This document shows, one piece after another, positions 12,929-23,993 of a stretch of 64,000 bases of DNA. The translations under genes were made by a program, and so were the position numbers. The stretch spans positions 105,325,158 to 105,389,157 of the forward strand of contig NC_089587.1 of the NCBI RefSeq assembly GCF_019320115.1, in the 5' to 3' direction. The notes under the pieces were generated by a model. That model did no database searches. It was given only the letters and a program-made list of their open reading frames with translations, and had not been told where the DNA came from. Numbering within the stretch: position 1 is the stretch's first letter; each line of letters opens with the position of its first letter. The stretch comes from Miscanthus floridulus (lineage: Eukaryota > Streptophyta > Magnoliopsida > Poales > Poaceae).

Positions 12929-13501
12929 CTACTCATCGTGGTCGCTATCTAGGTCGGAGATGTCGACATCGTCACTATCTACATCATTGTCATCGTCATC
13001 AGCTGGTGCCTTAAGCTCTTTGGGATCCTCGTCCTCATCTAGATCCATCTCTACTGCTCTAGGCGGAACGTAAGGGTGGAGCTAGTTATTCAGCTGATGA
13101 ACCTCCTCATGTAGGTTGTCATTGTACTCTTCTGCATTGGCCAGCTACTGCTCTAGCTCAACCTGTCGAGCTCTCAAAACATCTTCTGCGGACTAGGCTT
13201 CATTCCTCTAGTGGAGCACATGGATCAACATGCGCTCAGCGTTCCTATTGGCGGTGGTCAGACGCTCGACCTGCTCTCTCAGTGCACGCACGTCTCCCTC
13301 ATAGGCTCTAGTCCTCTAGGTCGCCTGATCCCTCTGACGAGTCAACTGAGCCATCTCTGCACTAAGCCTCTCAATCTCGGCGTCGTGATCCCTCTGAAGC
13401 TGATGTCGGTCATCTCGGGCATGACCAAGAGCACTAGACACATGTCTTAGGCTACCTTCTACTCCATTGAAAGCCTTCATCACTACGAACATGGCGCTCA
13501 T
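12929..13501 (-). pseudogene. Tekay extra 5' ORF, second part: coiled coil plus acidic tail
   Basis: A 190-codon frame starting at an ATG (13501) and ending at 12929, closed by several TAG stops. The N-terminal half is rich in heptad-spaced hydrophobic and charged residues (RDDRHQLQRDHDAEIERLSA), characteristic of a coiled coil. After a proline-containing linker (HPYVPPRAVEMD) the last ~30 residues are strongly acidic (DDDDNDVDSDDVDISDL), like histone-binding acidic tails. It begins 10 bases after the end of the H3-mimic frame but one base out of register, so the two may be one protein split by an indel, or two overlapping products. It lies upstream of gag, in the sense direction. No family name assigned. 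Confidence 0.7.
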
Positions 13502-13511
13502 GGTAGGGTTA

Positions 13512-13982
13512 TCACTGTTCTATCCTTCTGCTGCACCAATATCCAGAGATCTTCCTCTTGCTTGCCGCCATGAGTGTGTGGAGGGGTTGCCCCTCGGAAA
13601 GACCAACTAAAGCGGTTGCCAACTCCTGAGGAAAATGGTCCATGATATCCCTCAGTATCCCAAAGGCTGCCCTATCAGCTGCTTCTTCAGCGGTCCTACC
13701 AGTTGACTCATAACGCCAACCAGTCCACTCAGGACCGTCACCTCGGGGATGAACAACGGCCTCCACAGTAACCAAGAGACATTCTCCCAACTACTCATTT
13801 GTCCAGAAGTAGCAGGGCTCCATTCCATTAGGATAGCCTACATAGCTGAGCACTCTCCAAAAGAGTGTAGGCATCCCAAACTCTCTAAGAAACGTGTGGC
13901 GCTGATGGGTACGTGGGGCAAGCTGATGGCGGGGAGCTTTGCCTCTAGTGAACTTGCGAGCGGTCTGCTTTGTGCGTGCCAT
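13512..13982 (-). pseudogene. Tekay extra 5' ORF, first part: histone H3 tail mimic plus compact domain
   Basis: The ATG at 13982 opens a 156-codon frame with one internal TAG (13791-13793). After Met the first nine residues are ARTKQTARK, identical to the H3 tail. Residues 1-21 match H3 at 18 positions. The exceptions are S10 to F, G12 to R and K18 to H; K4, K9, K14 and both R2 and R8 are kept. H3 resemblance then stops and no histone fold follows. The downstream part has FGMPTLFWRVLSYVGYPNG and later GPEWTGWRYESTGRTAEEAA, ending in a helix. The latter pattern loosely recalls a double-stranded-RNA-binding fold, a weak guess. An in-frame ATG nine codons upstream exists but would bury the mimic, and tail mimicry needs the 13982 start. 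An extra upstream ORF in grass Tekay elements is known to me only from memory. Confidence 0.8.
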
Positions 13983-14805
13983 TTGTAGCAAATTTGTTTT
14001 ATTACCCATGTGAGAACAAGGTTAAGTTGCCATGTTTTTATCAAAATGAGATAATCAACTTATAAGGGGAGGAACAATGCCATGAATGATATGTAACAAC
14101 ATGATGCATGCACGTTCCGTACGTTCTCACAAACTTAGGAAAAATAAAATTTGCTAGCGGCATAGACAGTGGCATACAACGGTCTCTGATAAACGTAGCT
14201 AATACGTACTGCACGATAGCGCTATTATGTACCTGCAAAAGATCCACTTCAGCCCAAACCCTGACATTATGAAAAATTATGCACGAAAGCAGTAAAGTAA
14301 TCTACTTGTTCTACATGCATCCCCAGATACGCATACAATGGTAGCAACTAACCGAACTATCGTCCTATCGACGGCATCGTCACCACAGGACAGAATTTCC
14401 CCACACATTGGATACCTTCATACAAACACGCGTATGGCATGTAACTAATCTGGCATCATATAAGCACTTCCCTAGATCGGCAGTGTATCCGATCATGCTC
14501 TCACAACTCTCACTTACCAAGGCGTAGAGGCAATGGATCCATACATTACCACTCAAGTGAATGGCACTCATACAATAGCACGCTGTATGAACAACAAAAT
14601 AGAAATATGATGCAAAGACCCCCAAGTCAGTACTTAAATAAGCCACCTAGAGTCCTTAACTGGGCATAAAGGATATGACCACTGGCACACTCTTAAGTTT
14701 TTAATTAGAGGTTGAAACACCTATATACTATAGTTTGTAATTAGTTTTGTAACACAAAACCCTTTTGTTTTAAATACATGCATGAACAGTAACCTGCTAA
14801 ACCTT
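13983..14805 (-). other. Tekay untranslated leader
   Basis: About 820 bp between the primer site and the H3-mimic start codon. Short ORFs on the minus strand (for example 14041-14247 and 14380-14646) show no recognisable domain. Nothing else supported. Confidence 0.6.
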
Positions 14806-14817
14806 GCTCTGATACCA
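14806..14817 (-). other. Primer binding site, tRNA-iMet type (Tekay)
   Basis: The minus strand reads TGGTATCAGAGC two bases from the 5' LTR boundary at 14820. Confidence 0.92.
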
Positions 14818-14819
14818 GC

Positions 14820-17800
14820 TGTAATAGAACCGACCAATTATACGACTTTAAGTAAGGAAATTTTCCGCCGAAGTAGATAATTTAGCAAACTTAAGCCCGT
14901 ACAACCCGGTAGTCCGTGAAACCATGAAGGATTTCAAACCAATGGACATACAAACCAAGATCATACAAGTTTAGCAAGTACCGTCACATGTTACATAAAG
15001 TTCACAATGACAGTAGGATACATCAGAGTTTAGAATATAAAGTTATTACAAACTAGGTTTAATCTAAAATAGCAGAAGCAAATAGTTTTCAAGTCACACA
15101 CACACTTTTAGTTCCAATACAGTGCCAGTAGGTAGTCATTTCCAACAAAAGCATCAGAGGAGAGATACGGAGTGACCATTGCCCTTGGTCCTAGTTGTCA
15201 CCCATCACCGAGTACAGGCAGTTAATGCAATAGCTGTAGTACATTTGACCATCTGCAACAACAATGGGAACAATGCCCTGAGTACGAGAAGGTACTCAGC
15301 TAGACTTACCCGTCTTAAACCAAAATAAAGCGACACCAAGGATTATGCAAGGCTTTCTTTAGTGGGCTGGCTGACTTGTTTGCGAAAAGCATAAGCTATC
15401 ATGAAGAAACTATTTTAAGTACTTTGCACCATCTTTATTATGACCTATCCAGCTAGGTAAGCACCTGTACTATAGCAATCACTTGATTAACCAATAACAT
15501 CCAGTTACCAATTTAGATTTAGCATATCCCATACCATCCAGATAACCATCATTGTTCCATAATAATTACTACGATGCCGTAGCTCGAGTCAAGTGCTCAC
15601 TATCTAGGAGCGATGACGATTCAAATCGATTCCTAACCAGCTGGTGATTTATTCCTCACACAAACCACGCTTCCCCTGTTAGGGTCGCTTAGATCACCAA
15701 TGACACTTTCCAAGTAGCCGCGGGATAACAGCTGGGACCGCACTACCCAGGGACCGTCTGACTGCCAGGACGCACCTTAGGCTCACTCTTTGCGTCCCCG
15801 TCATACGCCCTTCAGCACCAGTCTACCAATCCAGGTTTATCCCGGCTTGAATAGTGTCACTAGCTTTGCGGTCGAAAGGTACTTTATTCGGCCAGCTAAA
15901 TATGAGGCATGCATTCAACATGACAAGAGGGACGAGAAACGATCGGTCCTTAATCGACACAGACGGAAACTAACAGCACCCTAGAACCCTATCTGGTTGC
16001 CTCCAACTTTTTTCGTCCGGTCTCCAATTATCCATCACACATGGTTAATTCCAGGATATCATTCTTTCCATAGCTAAATTCTTCCAGTAACCACCTATAA
16101 TGTAGGTGATCAGATTATCACTGATCGCTACCGGTCTAAGCAAGGCTAAGTAGTTATTCGATCCTAACCTAACAGGGTAACAAGGTAGTAAGGTAGGCAA
16201 GGATAGTAATAAATGCATCAACGGTTTCAATCAACTCGTACCACTTAATGCAACAATATATAAACTCATATATATAGAAAGAATTGCTTTTATAAAGTAG
16301 GAGACTTAGAATGCTCTGAGGCTTGCCTCGTTCGAATGAACTAGGTTGATGATCCATGCACTCGGGCAAGTCCTCTCCCGGCTCCTCTTCCTCTGGCACC
16401 TCCTATGCCTGGACTTCTTGTGGATCTGTCCCGATCTGCTCTTCTTGAACTACTGCTAGCAACTCCTCCTGCGATCCTATATGATGCAGATGTATGAGTG
16501 CCAATGCATAGGTGCATCGAAGAGATGACATGTAATGATCATGATGCATAAAATGTAGATGAACATGTTTAACTTTATTGGGCATAGTAGAAGTAAAGCC
16601 CATCTACAAGGTAGCCAACATCATCCAAGAACATGTACAACTAGACTACTACTACAACCACGGTACTAACATGCTAAGTCACCACAGCAATCTAAGATGC
16701 CTCAAAGATACACCAAAGCAACCATTATTAATTAATCATGCATTAAAGAAGATTTGTTTATTTCATTTTAAACTAGGGCTACAACAGCAACATATATTTC
16801 TGGTGCTCTTAAAAATTTGAGAAAATTATAGTAGCATAGTACTACTCTAAGTAGACTACCATAAAATTTTCATTGCATTTAGATAAGTATAACAGCCTAC
16901 ACAAAAAATGACAAGCTATGGTGGATAATTGAGCATGAAAATACTTTGTACTACAAAAGGTGTCAAACAATAGATTTGGTATTTTTCCCATGATCTTCAT
17001 AGCATACAATCACTGTACAAAAAGTTTCACCTACATGTATTATTCATATTTTTAGCCCTAGCAATTTTACAAGAAATCAGCAATTAATACACATAACCTA
17101 CCTAGCCATATTTTTCCACATAACTGGCATGACATATATTTTTCATAGAAAGTACATCTCAAGAGTAGATTAACCAAATTGGAATCAAAATTTTCTAATA
17201 CATATAGGATTTACTAAACATTTCACAAGATATCAGCAATATCAAGAATTAAATAAAGCTCTACATTAAAGTATCTCAAAAATGACATGCAATATTTTTA
17301 TCATGTAGATCTGGTGACAAGGAACACAACAAAATTTGTTTCATCAATTTTGGAGAAATATAACTCGAGCTAGACATTTTACAAGCTTTTTAATCAATTT
17401 TTGAAATCATTTTCTTTAAAACTGAAATTCCACCGTACCCTAATTTGCTAGGTGCACCCGGTGCAGTGCACCCAGAGGTACTGCCAGGCGGGACCCACAG
17501 TCAAGCTAGGCCCACGCGTCAGCCAGAGCCGAGCAGGGGCCGTCGTTGATCGGCCGGCTTTTACCGCCGGTGAGCTTGCTGGCGGTGAGGTCACCACCAG
17601 CGGCTTCCCGCAACGAGGTGGACCCGATGCGCCAAGATCGGGCACTGGAGGAGCTCAGAAGGGAGCTCGACGGCACGCATGGTGGAGCGGTGGCGCGGCT
17701 CATCGGCGGTACGCCGACTCCGGCCACGGCAAGGCACCGGGAGGCGCGCACGAGGTTCGCGGGGGCAAGGCTATGCTAACGCGCGTGAAAACGGAAGGAG

Positions 17801-18844
17801 AAAGGGAGCGAGAAGGGGAGGTCCACGGAGCCGTGCTGCTCCGGTGAGAACGGCCGTGCTCCAGCGAGCAATAGCGGCCAGCTCGAGCCTTACCACGTCG
17901 AACGGAGACGAGCACAAGCTACGCGAGGCCAGGGTGAAGGCGTGGCAAAAACGTAGCGAGCTCCGGTGGTCTGGCGTGGCCGGGACGGCTACTTCGGTGA
18001 GGCAGCGCAGCGGTGGCGGAGGCGAGCACTTGCTCTGCTGCTAGAGCATGAGAGGAAATGGGGAGAATGCGTGAGAAAGGATAGGGAGGCTCGGACAGTG
18101 GTCTTGAAGGCGGGGCGGGCCGGTCGGAACGGCGCAGGCCGGTGGTGCCGCGCGGCGTACTTGCCGGCGCATGGCCGCCACGCGGCGTGCGCGCTCTAGC
18201 ACGGTCGGGCGAGTGCGCGGCGAATGGGTGAGTCGCGGTGCTGAGGTAGGCTCGGCAAGTGGACAGCGTGTGTGGAGGCAGGCCGGGCCGGCTTGCGGAC
18301 TGGGTCGGGAAGCTAGGCGCGAGGCCCATTCAAGGTAAAATGATCTTTTTCAAATTATTTTCTATTCCTATCCCAATAAATGTAAATTTTGAGCAATTTC
18401 AAAGCAGTTTCAAACTTTGGCCCAAAAATAAAAGTTGCTCAAAAATTTATTCTCTACAACTTTGCTTTTAAGACCAATGTCAAATTCCAAAATAGATTTT
18501 GAATTACAAAATAAAAATCAATATTTATTCAAAACCCTAATTTTGAAGAATTATTTTTAAAAGCAAAATTTGGCAAAATTTTAAATATAAACTATGCTCC
18601 AAATTGTATCCTAAATATTTATAAACTATCTTAGTGATCAAAACAATAAATCATGGCATCCAAACATGAGCATGGCATTTCACATTGTTTTAAACATAAT
18701 GAATTTCAATCAATTTAAGCACCACATGAAATGATACTTCATTTCTTTCGAAATGAAATGCATGAATGATGCTTATGCATGAGGTGATGATGATTATGCT
18801 CATGGGATGAAATGGTAATGCATGCTTAACACCGAGGTGTTACA
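14820..18844 (-). repeat. Tekay 5' LTR (4.0 kb)
   Basis: Near-identical partner of 4066-8087 with matching termini, including the GC-rich island at about 17440-18330. Followed at 18845-18849 by TTTAT, the target duplication. Confidence 0.93.
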
Positions 18845-18849
18845 TTTAT

Positions 18850-20178
18850 AACCCCACGAACAAATAGAGTCATTACCCCTTCACTGGGCAAAACTCAGGA
18901 CGATCGGATGCTCTGGTCCGATCGACCGGACGCTAGACTTCAGCGTCTGGTCGTGTGATGCACGCCATGTGTCCCCTTCTTCAAATGTTGTTCATCCGAT
19001 CTCAATGGTCATCTGATGATCGGACGCACCAGCTTGAACTGGTCGGCCGCAGCAACCCCAGCGTTCGGTCGTTTCTAGTAAGGTACCAGATATGACCGGA
19101 CGCGTCCGGTCGGTCACGATCGGACACAGCACCAGCGTCCGGTCACCTCCAGCAACACTGCCCTACCAACGTCATCACATGTCACCTTGACCGGATGCAC
19201 CCTGTCAGCGTTCGATCACTTCTAGCGCCAGCGTCTGGTCGAAGACCGACGCCTGCCCGCTGACTGCCACTTCTGTGAGACCCTATCTTTTCGGAACAGG
19301 GCGCCGATGGCACCATCGGACTGTCCGCACTCTATGGGCAGACACTCCACCAGTGGAGTTCTAAACCCTTCTCACCTCCGTTCCATCGCCGAGTTGAGCC
19401 ACATCAACTCCAACTTCTTCTCCTTTATAAATGTGCCAACACCACTAAGTGTACACCACCATGTGTATGTGTGTTAGCATTTTCACAATCATTTTTCAAA
19501 GGATTAGCCACTCATCTTGCCACGCCACTCAATCCTAGCGACGAAGCAAAGTTAGATCACTCGAGTGGCACTAGATGACCGATATGCAAACAAGTTTGCC
19601 CCTCTTGATAGTACGGCCATCTATCCTAAACCCAATCATAAACTTCTCTGCACACCTATGACCAGTAAAATGAAATGCCCTAGGTTATACCTTTGTCTTG
19701 CGCATTCCATTCCATCTCCTCCAATGTTGATGCAACACATGCACCAACATGATCAACAATGATATGATCCACTTCATATCATCACGTGATCATATTGGTT
19801 CATCGATCTTGACATCACAAGCTTTTCACCGTTGCCTTCGTCCATCGGCGCCAAGTCTTGCTCAAGCTTCACCGCCACGCGGTCCCTCGCTCCAAAGCCT
19901 CCGACTTGCCCTTCACGCTTGCAACCGGTCCATCAAGCCAAGTCTTGTCTTGATCTTCTCCACCTTGATCACATGACTCAATGTCATGTCTCATGTGCAA
20001 TGAGCTCCTCCATCATCACATGTGTGAGCTTTGCAACATCTCCAAGCCATTTTCACCTTCATGACATATGTTGCTCACACATATGTACCTATGGACTAAT
20101 CACCTGTGTTTCTCACATAAACATAATTAGTCCACCTCGGTTGTCACTCAATTATCAAAACCACACAAGGACCTTTCA
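18850..20178 (-). repeat. copia-1 5' LTR, U3 portion
   Basis: The remainder of the copia-1 LTR after the Tekay insertion, ending CCTTTCA at 20178. In the element's direction it is upstream of the TATA box, so it is U3. Roughly 18890-19260 carries about nine copies of a degenerate motif around GACCGGACGC or its complement, including a perfect 18-nt palindrome at 19094-19111. The copia-2 LTR has the same cluster. Small ORFs here, such as 19832-20293, are not supported as genes. Confidence 0.85.
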
Positions 20179-20713
20179 CCTGGACGCACCCCTAATGGGC
20201 CCAAACACGATACATGGTCCAACGGACCAAAAGACGGTGCCGCAGCACCCTGGCAGATTCTGGATGCTGACTTATTTTGACGATTCCCATTGATTCCGAA
20301 GAGATTTTGATGTGAGACTACTTGTATTGGATTCCTTATCAAATTAGCTTTCCATCCATATGTGGATCGTCGAAATCAGAGTCTGAATGCGTCCTGGGTG
20401 ACCAGTTTAAGGCAGACTAGTCCTAGAAGCCGAGATAGACTCAAAATCATATTGGACCGGGACTCCGATTCCTGTTGGACGTCCTTGCTGGTCATCTTCG
20501 CCTCCACCACGTCCTCTAAGTCCTTCATGACCCTCTCCAATGTTCCTAAGCAAGATAACATCATTAGGTAGTAGTCTATTCTCAAAAGTATAAAAAGAAT
20601 CGCTTAAGAACGAGCTCACCTCTAAATTGAGTTGACGCATTCGAGCCCGGGTCATTGGACCTTGCATGACGGTTGGAGGATCAGCGGGTACATCCGAAAG
20701 AGTGATGTCCTCA
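20179..20713 (-). repeat. CRM-like 3' LTR, partial
   Basis: Aligns with 48340-48873 of the 5' LTR. The remaining ~365 bp lies beyond copia-1, outside the window. The right terminus GATGTCCTCA matches the terminus at 48873 exactly. It contains the last ~100 codons of pol. Confidence 0.82.
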
Positions 20714-23700
20714 TCATCCTCCCCCTCTTCAAATGGAGTCATCCTCGACTCAAGCTCATCTTCTTCTCCCAAATAAGGTTTCAAATCTGCAATGTTAAAG
20801 GTGGGACTAACCCCGAACTCGGGTGGCAACTCAAGTTTGTAGGCATTATCATTTATTTTCTCAATGATCTTACAAGGACCAGCTGCTCTTGGCATTAATT
20901 TAGACTTACGCAACTCAGGAAATCTATCTTTTCTCAAATGTAACCACACCAAATCACCCGGTTCAAGTTTAATCTCTTTTCTACCTTTACTACCAGCAAT
21001 TCTATACTTTTCATTCATTCTTTCAATATTTGCTTTAGTTGTTTCGTGCAACTTACGAATAAAATCAACACGCTCTCTAGCATCACTATGTATTCTCTCA
21101 GTGGTTGGTAAAGGCAAAAAATCAATAGGAGCATGGGGGTTAAAACCATACACTACCTAAAAAGGACTTACCTTGATGGTGGAATGTTCCGCCCTATTAT
21201 ATGCAAACTCCATATGCGGCAAACACTCTTCCCACATCTTCAAATTGCGCTTCAAAATTGCTCTTAACATGGTGGACAATGTTCGATTCACAACCTCAGT
21301 TTGCCCATCAGTTTGGGGATGACATATAGAAAACAGCAGCTTGGTCCCTAATTTATTCCACAACGTGCACCAAAAATGACTCAAGAATTTTGCGTCGTGA
21401 TCTGAAATAATAGCAGAAGGCATACCATGCAAGTGAACGATTTCTTGAAAGAAAAGGTCAGCAATATGAACAGCATCGTCGCTCTTATGACAAGGAATAA
21501 AATGTGCCATCTTAGAAAAACGATCAACCACCCCAAAAATACTATCCCTCCCCCTCTTAGTCCTTGGCAAACCTAACACAAAATCCATAGATATATTAGC
21601 CCAAGGAGTAGAAGGAACAGGAAGAGGCATATACAAACCATGTGGGTTCAACCGTGACTTAGCTTTTTAACATGTGGCACACCAAGCCACGTACCGCTCT
21701 ACATCTCGCCTTATCCTTGGCCAAAAGAAGTGTGCGGACAACACCTCCTCTGTCTTCTTGGCACCAAAATATCCCATCAATCCATCTCCATGTGCCTCCT
21801 GCAACAACAAAAGACGAACGGAACCAACTAGAATGCATAGGCGGTTAGCTCTAAACAAAAACCCATCATTGACCATAAACTTATTCCATGTACGTCCCTC
21901 TCTACAATTAAGCAACACATCCTTAAAATCAGGATCAAGCGCATATTGTTCTTTTATTGATTGAAGACCAAAAATCTGACAATCAAGTTGGGACAGCAAT
22001 GTATATCTTCTAGACAAAGCATCAGCAATCACATTATCCTTCCCTTTCTTGTGTTTGATAATATAAGGAAAAGATTCAATAAATTCAACCCATTTAGCAT
22101 GCCTATGATTCAGATTATTTTGAGAGCGAAGATACTTAAGCGATTCATGATCAGAATGAATAACAAATTCTTTAGGCCACAAATAATGACGCCACGTCTC
22201 TAAAGAACGAACAAGTGCATACAATTCCTTATCATACGTGGAATAATTAAGAATAGGGCCATGCAATTTTTCACTAAAGTAAGCAATGGGTTTACCATCT
22301 TGCATCAAAACACCTCCAATGCCAACTCCACTAGCATCACATTCTAGCTCAAAAGTCTTACCAAAGTTTGGAAGTTGCAGCAATGGTGCGTGTGTAAGCT
22401 TGTCCTTCAAAGTGTCAAAGGACTCCTCATGTGCCTTTCCCCAATGGAATACCACTCCTTTCTTCGTCAACTCATGCAACGGGGCAGCAATGGTGCTGAA
22501 ATCTTTGACGAAGTGGCGGTAGAATCCTACAAGACCAAGAAAACTCCTCACCTGTGTGACGGTTTGGGGAACTGGCTAGCTCTTTATGGCTTCAATTTTC
22601 ATCTCGTCCACCTCAATTCCCTATGGAGTTACAACATAGCCAAGAAAAGAAACTCGATCCATGCAAAAGATGCACTTCTCAAGGTTACCAAATAAATGTG
22701 CATCACGTAAAGCATTAAAAATAGCACGTAAGTGATCCATATGTTCATCAAAAGACTTGCTGTAAATCAATATATCATCAAAGTAAACTACCACAAAATG
22801 ACCAATAAAAACTCTTAAAACCTCATTCATTAAGCGCATGAAAGTGCTAGGTGCATTTGTCAAACCAAAAGGCATAACTAACCACTCATACAACCCGAAT
22901 TTGGTTTTAAACGCAGTTTTCCATTCATCTCCAAGTTTCATTCTAATCTGGTGGTAGCCACTTCGCAAGTCAATCTTAGTAAAAATTATAGAACCACACA
23001 ACTCATCAAGCATGTCATCTAGCCTAAGAATAGGATGACGATACCGAATAGTAATATTATTGATGGCTCTACAATCAACACACATACGCCAAGTTCCATC
23101 TTTCTTAGGAACCAAAAGTATAGGAATGGCACAAGGACTAAGGCTTTCATGTACATACCCACAGTCCAAAAGGTCTTAGACTTGCCACTGAATTTCCTTA
23201 GTCTCCTCGGGATTGGTTCGATAGGCAGCATGGTTGGGCAAGGTTGCTCCCGGAATCAAATCAATCTGATGCTCTATTCCTCTCATAGGTGGCAGACCCG
23301 GGGGTATCTCAGCTGGAAAAATGTCCTCATACTCCTACAAAAGGTTAGTGATAGTAGGAGGCACCGAGCTAACAATATCATCAAGCAAAAACATAGCTCG
23401 TTTGCATACCAAAGCATAGCAAATATCATCATCAGAAATTTCAACAAAGTCACATTTTGTTGCAAGCATAACACCACCCTTCAATTTAATCCCCTCAACC
23501 TTAGAAATAGATGTAGACTTATCCTTTTTAGGTGGGAAAATAGAATTAGCAACTTGCTGATTTTCAGATTGGACATCATTCAAACTAGCAGTGCATTCTC
23601 TATCAACTTGTACAATTTGAGCAGGTGTCAAAGGTACCAAAGTAATTTTCTTTCCTTTATGCACAAAAGTGTATTTATTACTTCTACCATGGTGTGTAGC

Positions 23701-23922
23701 ATCATTATCATGTTTCTAAGGATGACCCAATAAAAGTGAACAAGCTTGCATAGGTACCACATCATAATCAACAGAATCAGCATAAGAACCAATGGAAAAT
23801 GAAACTCTACAAGTTTGTGTTACCTTTGCTTTACCAAAATTATTTAGCCACTGAATATGATATGGACGTGGGTGTGGGCATGTGGTCAAGCCAAGCTTCT
23901 TGACCGAATCAGAACTCACCAA
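20407..23922 (-). pseudogene. CRM-like pol: protease remnant, RT, RNase H, integrase, tail extending into the LTR
   Basis: A single frame from 23922 to 20407 with several stops (near 23716, 23335, 23165, 22621, 22577, 21667 and 21157). Protease: only the C-terminal part survives (LLLGHP motif), and the catalytic DSG part is missing. [14 protein letters not shown] and the catalytic [11 protein letters not shown]. RNase [14 protein letters not shown]. Integrase: zinc finger ending WCATC, core with [23 protein letters not shown] and [15 protein letters not shown]-terminal region: GDLVWLHLRKDRFPELRKSK, then an acidic stretch and GPMTRARMRQLNLEV. The last ~100 codons lie within the LTR, a feature known for CRM-type elements. 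Not functional. Confidence 0.9.
20714..20730 (-). other. Polypurine tract of the CRM-like element, inside the pol frame
   Basis: The minus strand reads GAAGAGGGGGAGGATGA directly before the LTR terminus. It is simultaneously coding (part of the acidic FEEGEDDEDI stretch), consistent with pol running into the LTR. Confidence 0.75.
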
Positions 23923-23993
23923 ATTGTTGTAGTCAACCCCGAAGATGGTGCCGAGTGTGGCGTGTATGTGGTGGTGCTGACCTTGCTCTTGCT

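Larger units (their letters stand above)
4066..18844 (-). mobile_element. Ty3/gypsy chromovirus of Tekay type, structurally complete
   Basis: Full-length 14.8 kb element. The two LTRs are 4022 and 4025 bp, both starting TGTAA and ending TGTTACA on the plus strand. The target duplication TTTAT is perfect (4061-4065 and 18845-18849). Order on the minus strand: 5' LTR, primer site, leader, extra 5' ORF region with H3 mimic, gag, pol (protease, RT, RNase H, integrase, chromodomain-like tail), polypurine tract, 3' LTR. Long LTRs, gypsy domain order and a chromodomain-like tail point to Tekay (also called Del). About 11 differences in the first ~210 bp of the LTR pair suggest a moderately young insertion. 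Coding frames are closed by nonsense changes. Confidence 0.93.
1..20178 (-). mobile_element. Ty1/copia LTR retrotransposon copia-1, 5' part only, split by a nested gypsy element
   Basis: Minus-strand element entering from beyond the left edge. From right to left in its own orientation it has a 5' LTR (18850-20178 plus 2983-4065), a tRNA-iMet type primer site (2969-2980), a broken gag (827-2931) and non-coding DNA (1-826). LTR ends form an inverted TGAAAGG/CCTTTCA pair, the usual TG...CA. The LTR is interrupted by the Tekay element at 4066-18844. On the right it abuts the partial 3' LTR of the CRM-like element, so copia-1 inserted there; the target duplication on this side would be 20179-20183 (CCTGG), but its partner is outside the window. 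Sirevirus-like lineage is inferred from gag style and LTR size only. Confidence 0.85.

Noticed and set aside
13791..13982. A host histone H3 gene or pseudogene
   Set aside because: Only the first ~21 residues resemble H3, there is no histone fold, and the frame lies between primer site and gag of a full-length retrotransposon in the sense direction.
14806..14817. tRNA gene
   Set aside because: Only the 12-base initiator-tRNA complement is present, with no cloverleaf; it is a primer binding site. The same holds at 2969, 47956 and 56960.
19832..20293. 153-residue plus-strand ORF
   Set aside because: Spans the copia-1 LTR end into the CRM-like LTR, crossing an insertion boundary, so it cannot be an ancestral gene.
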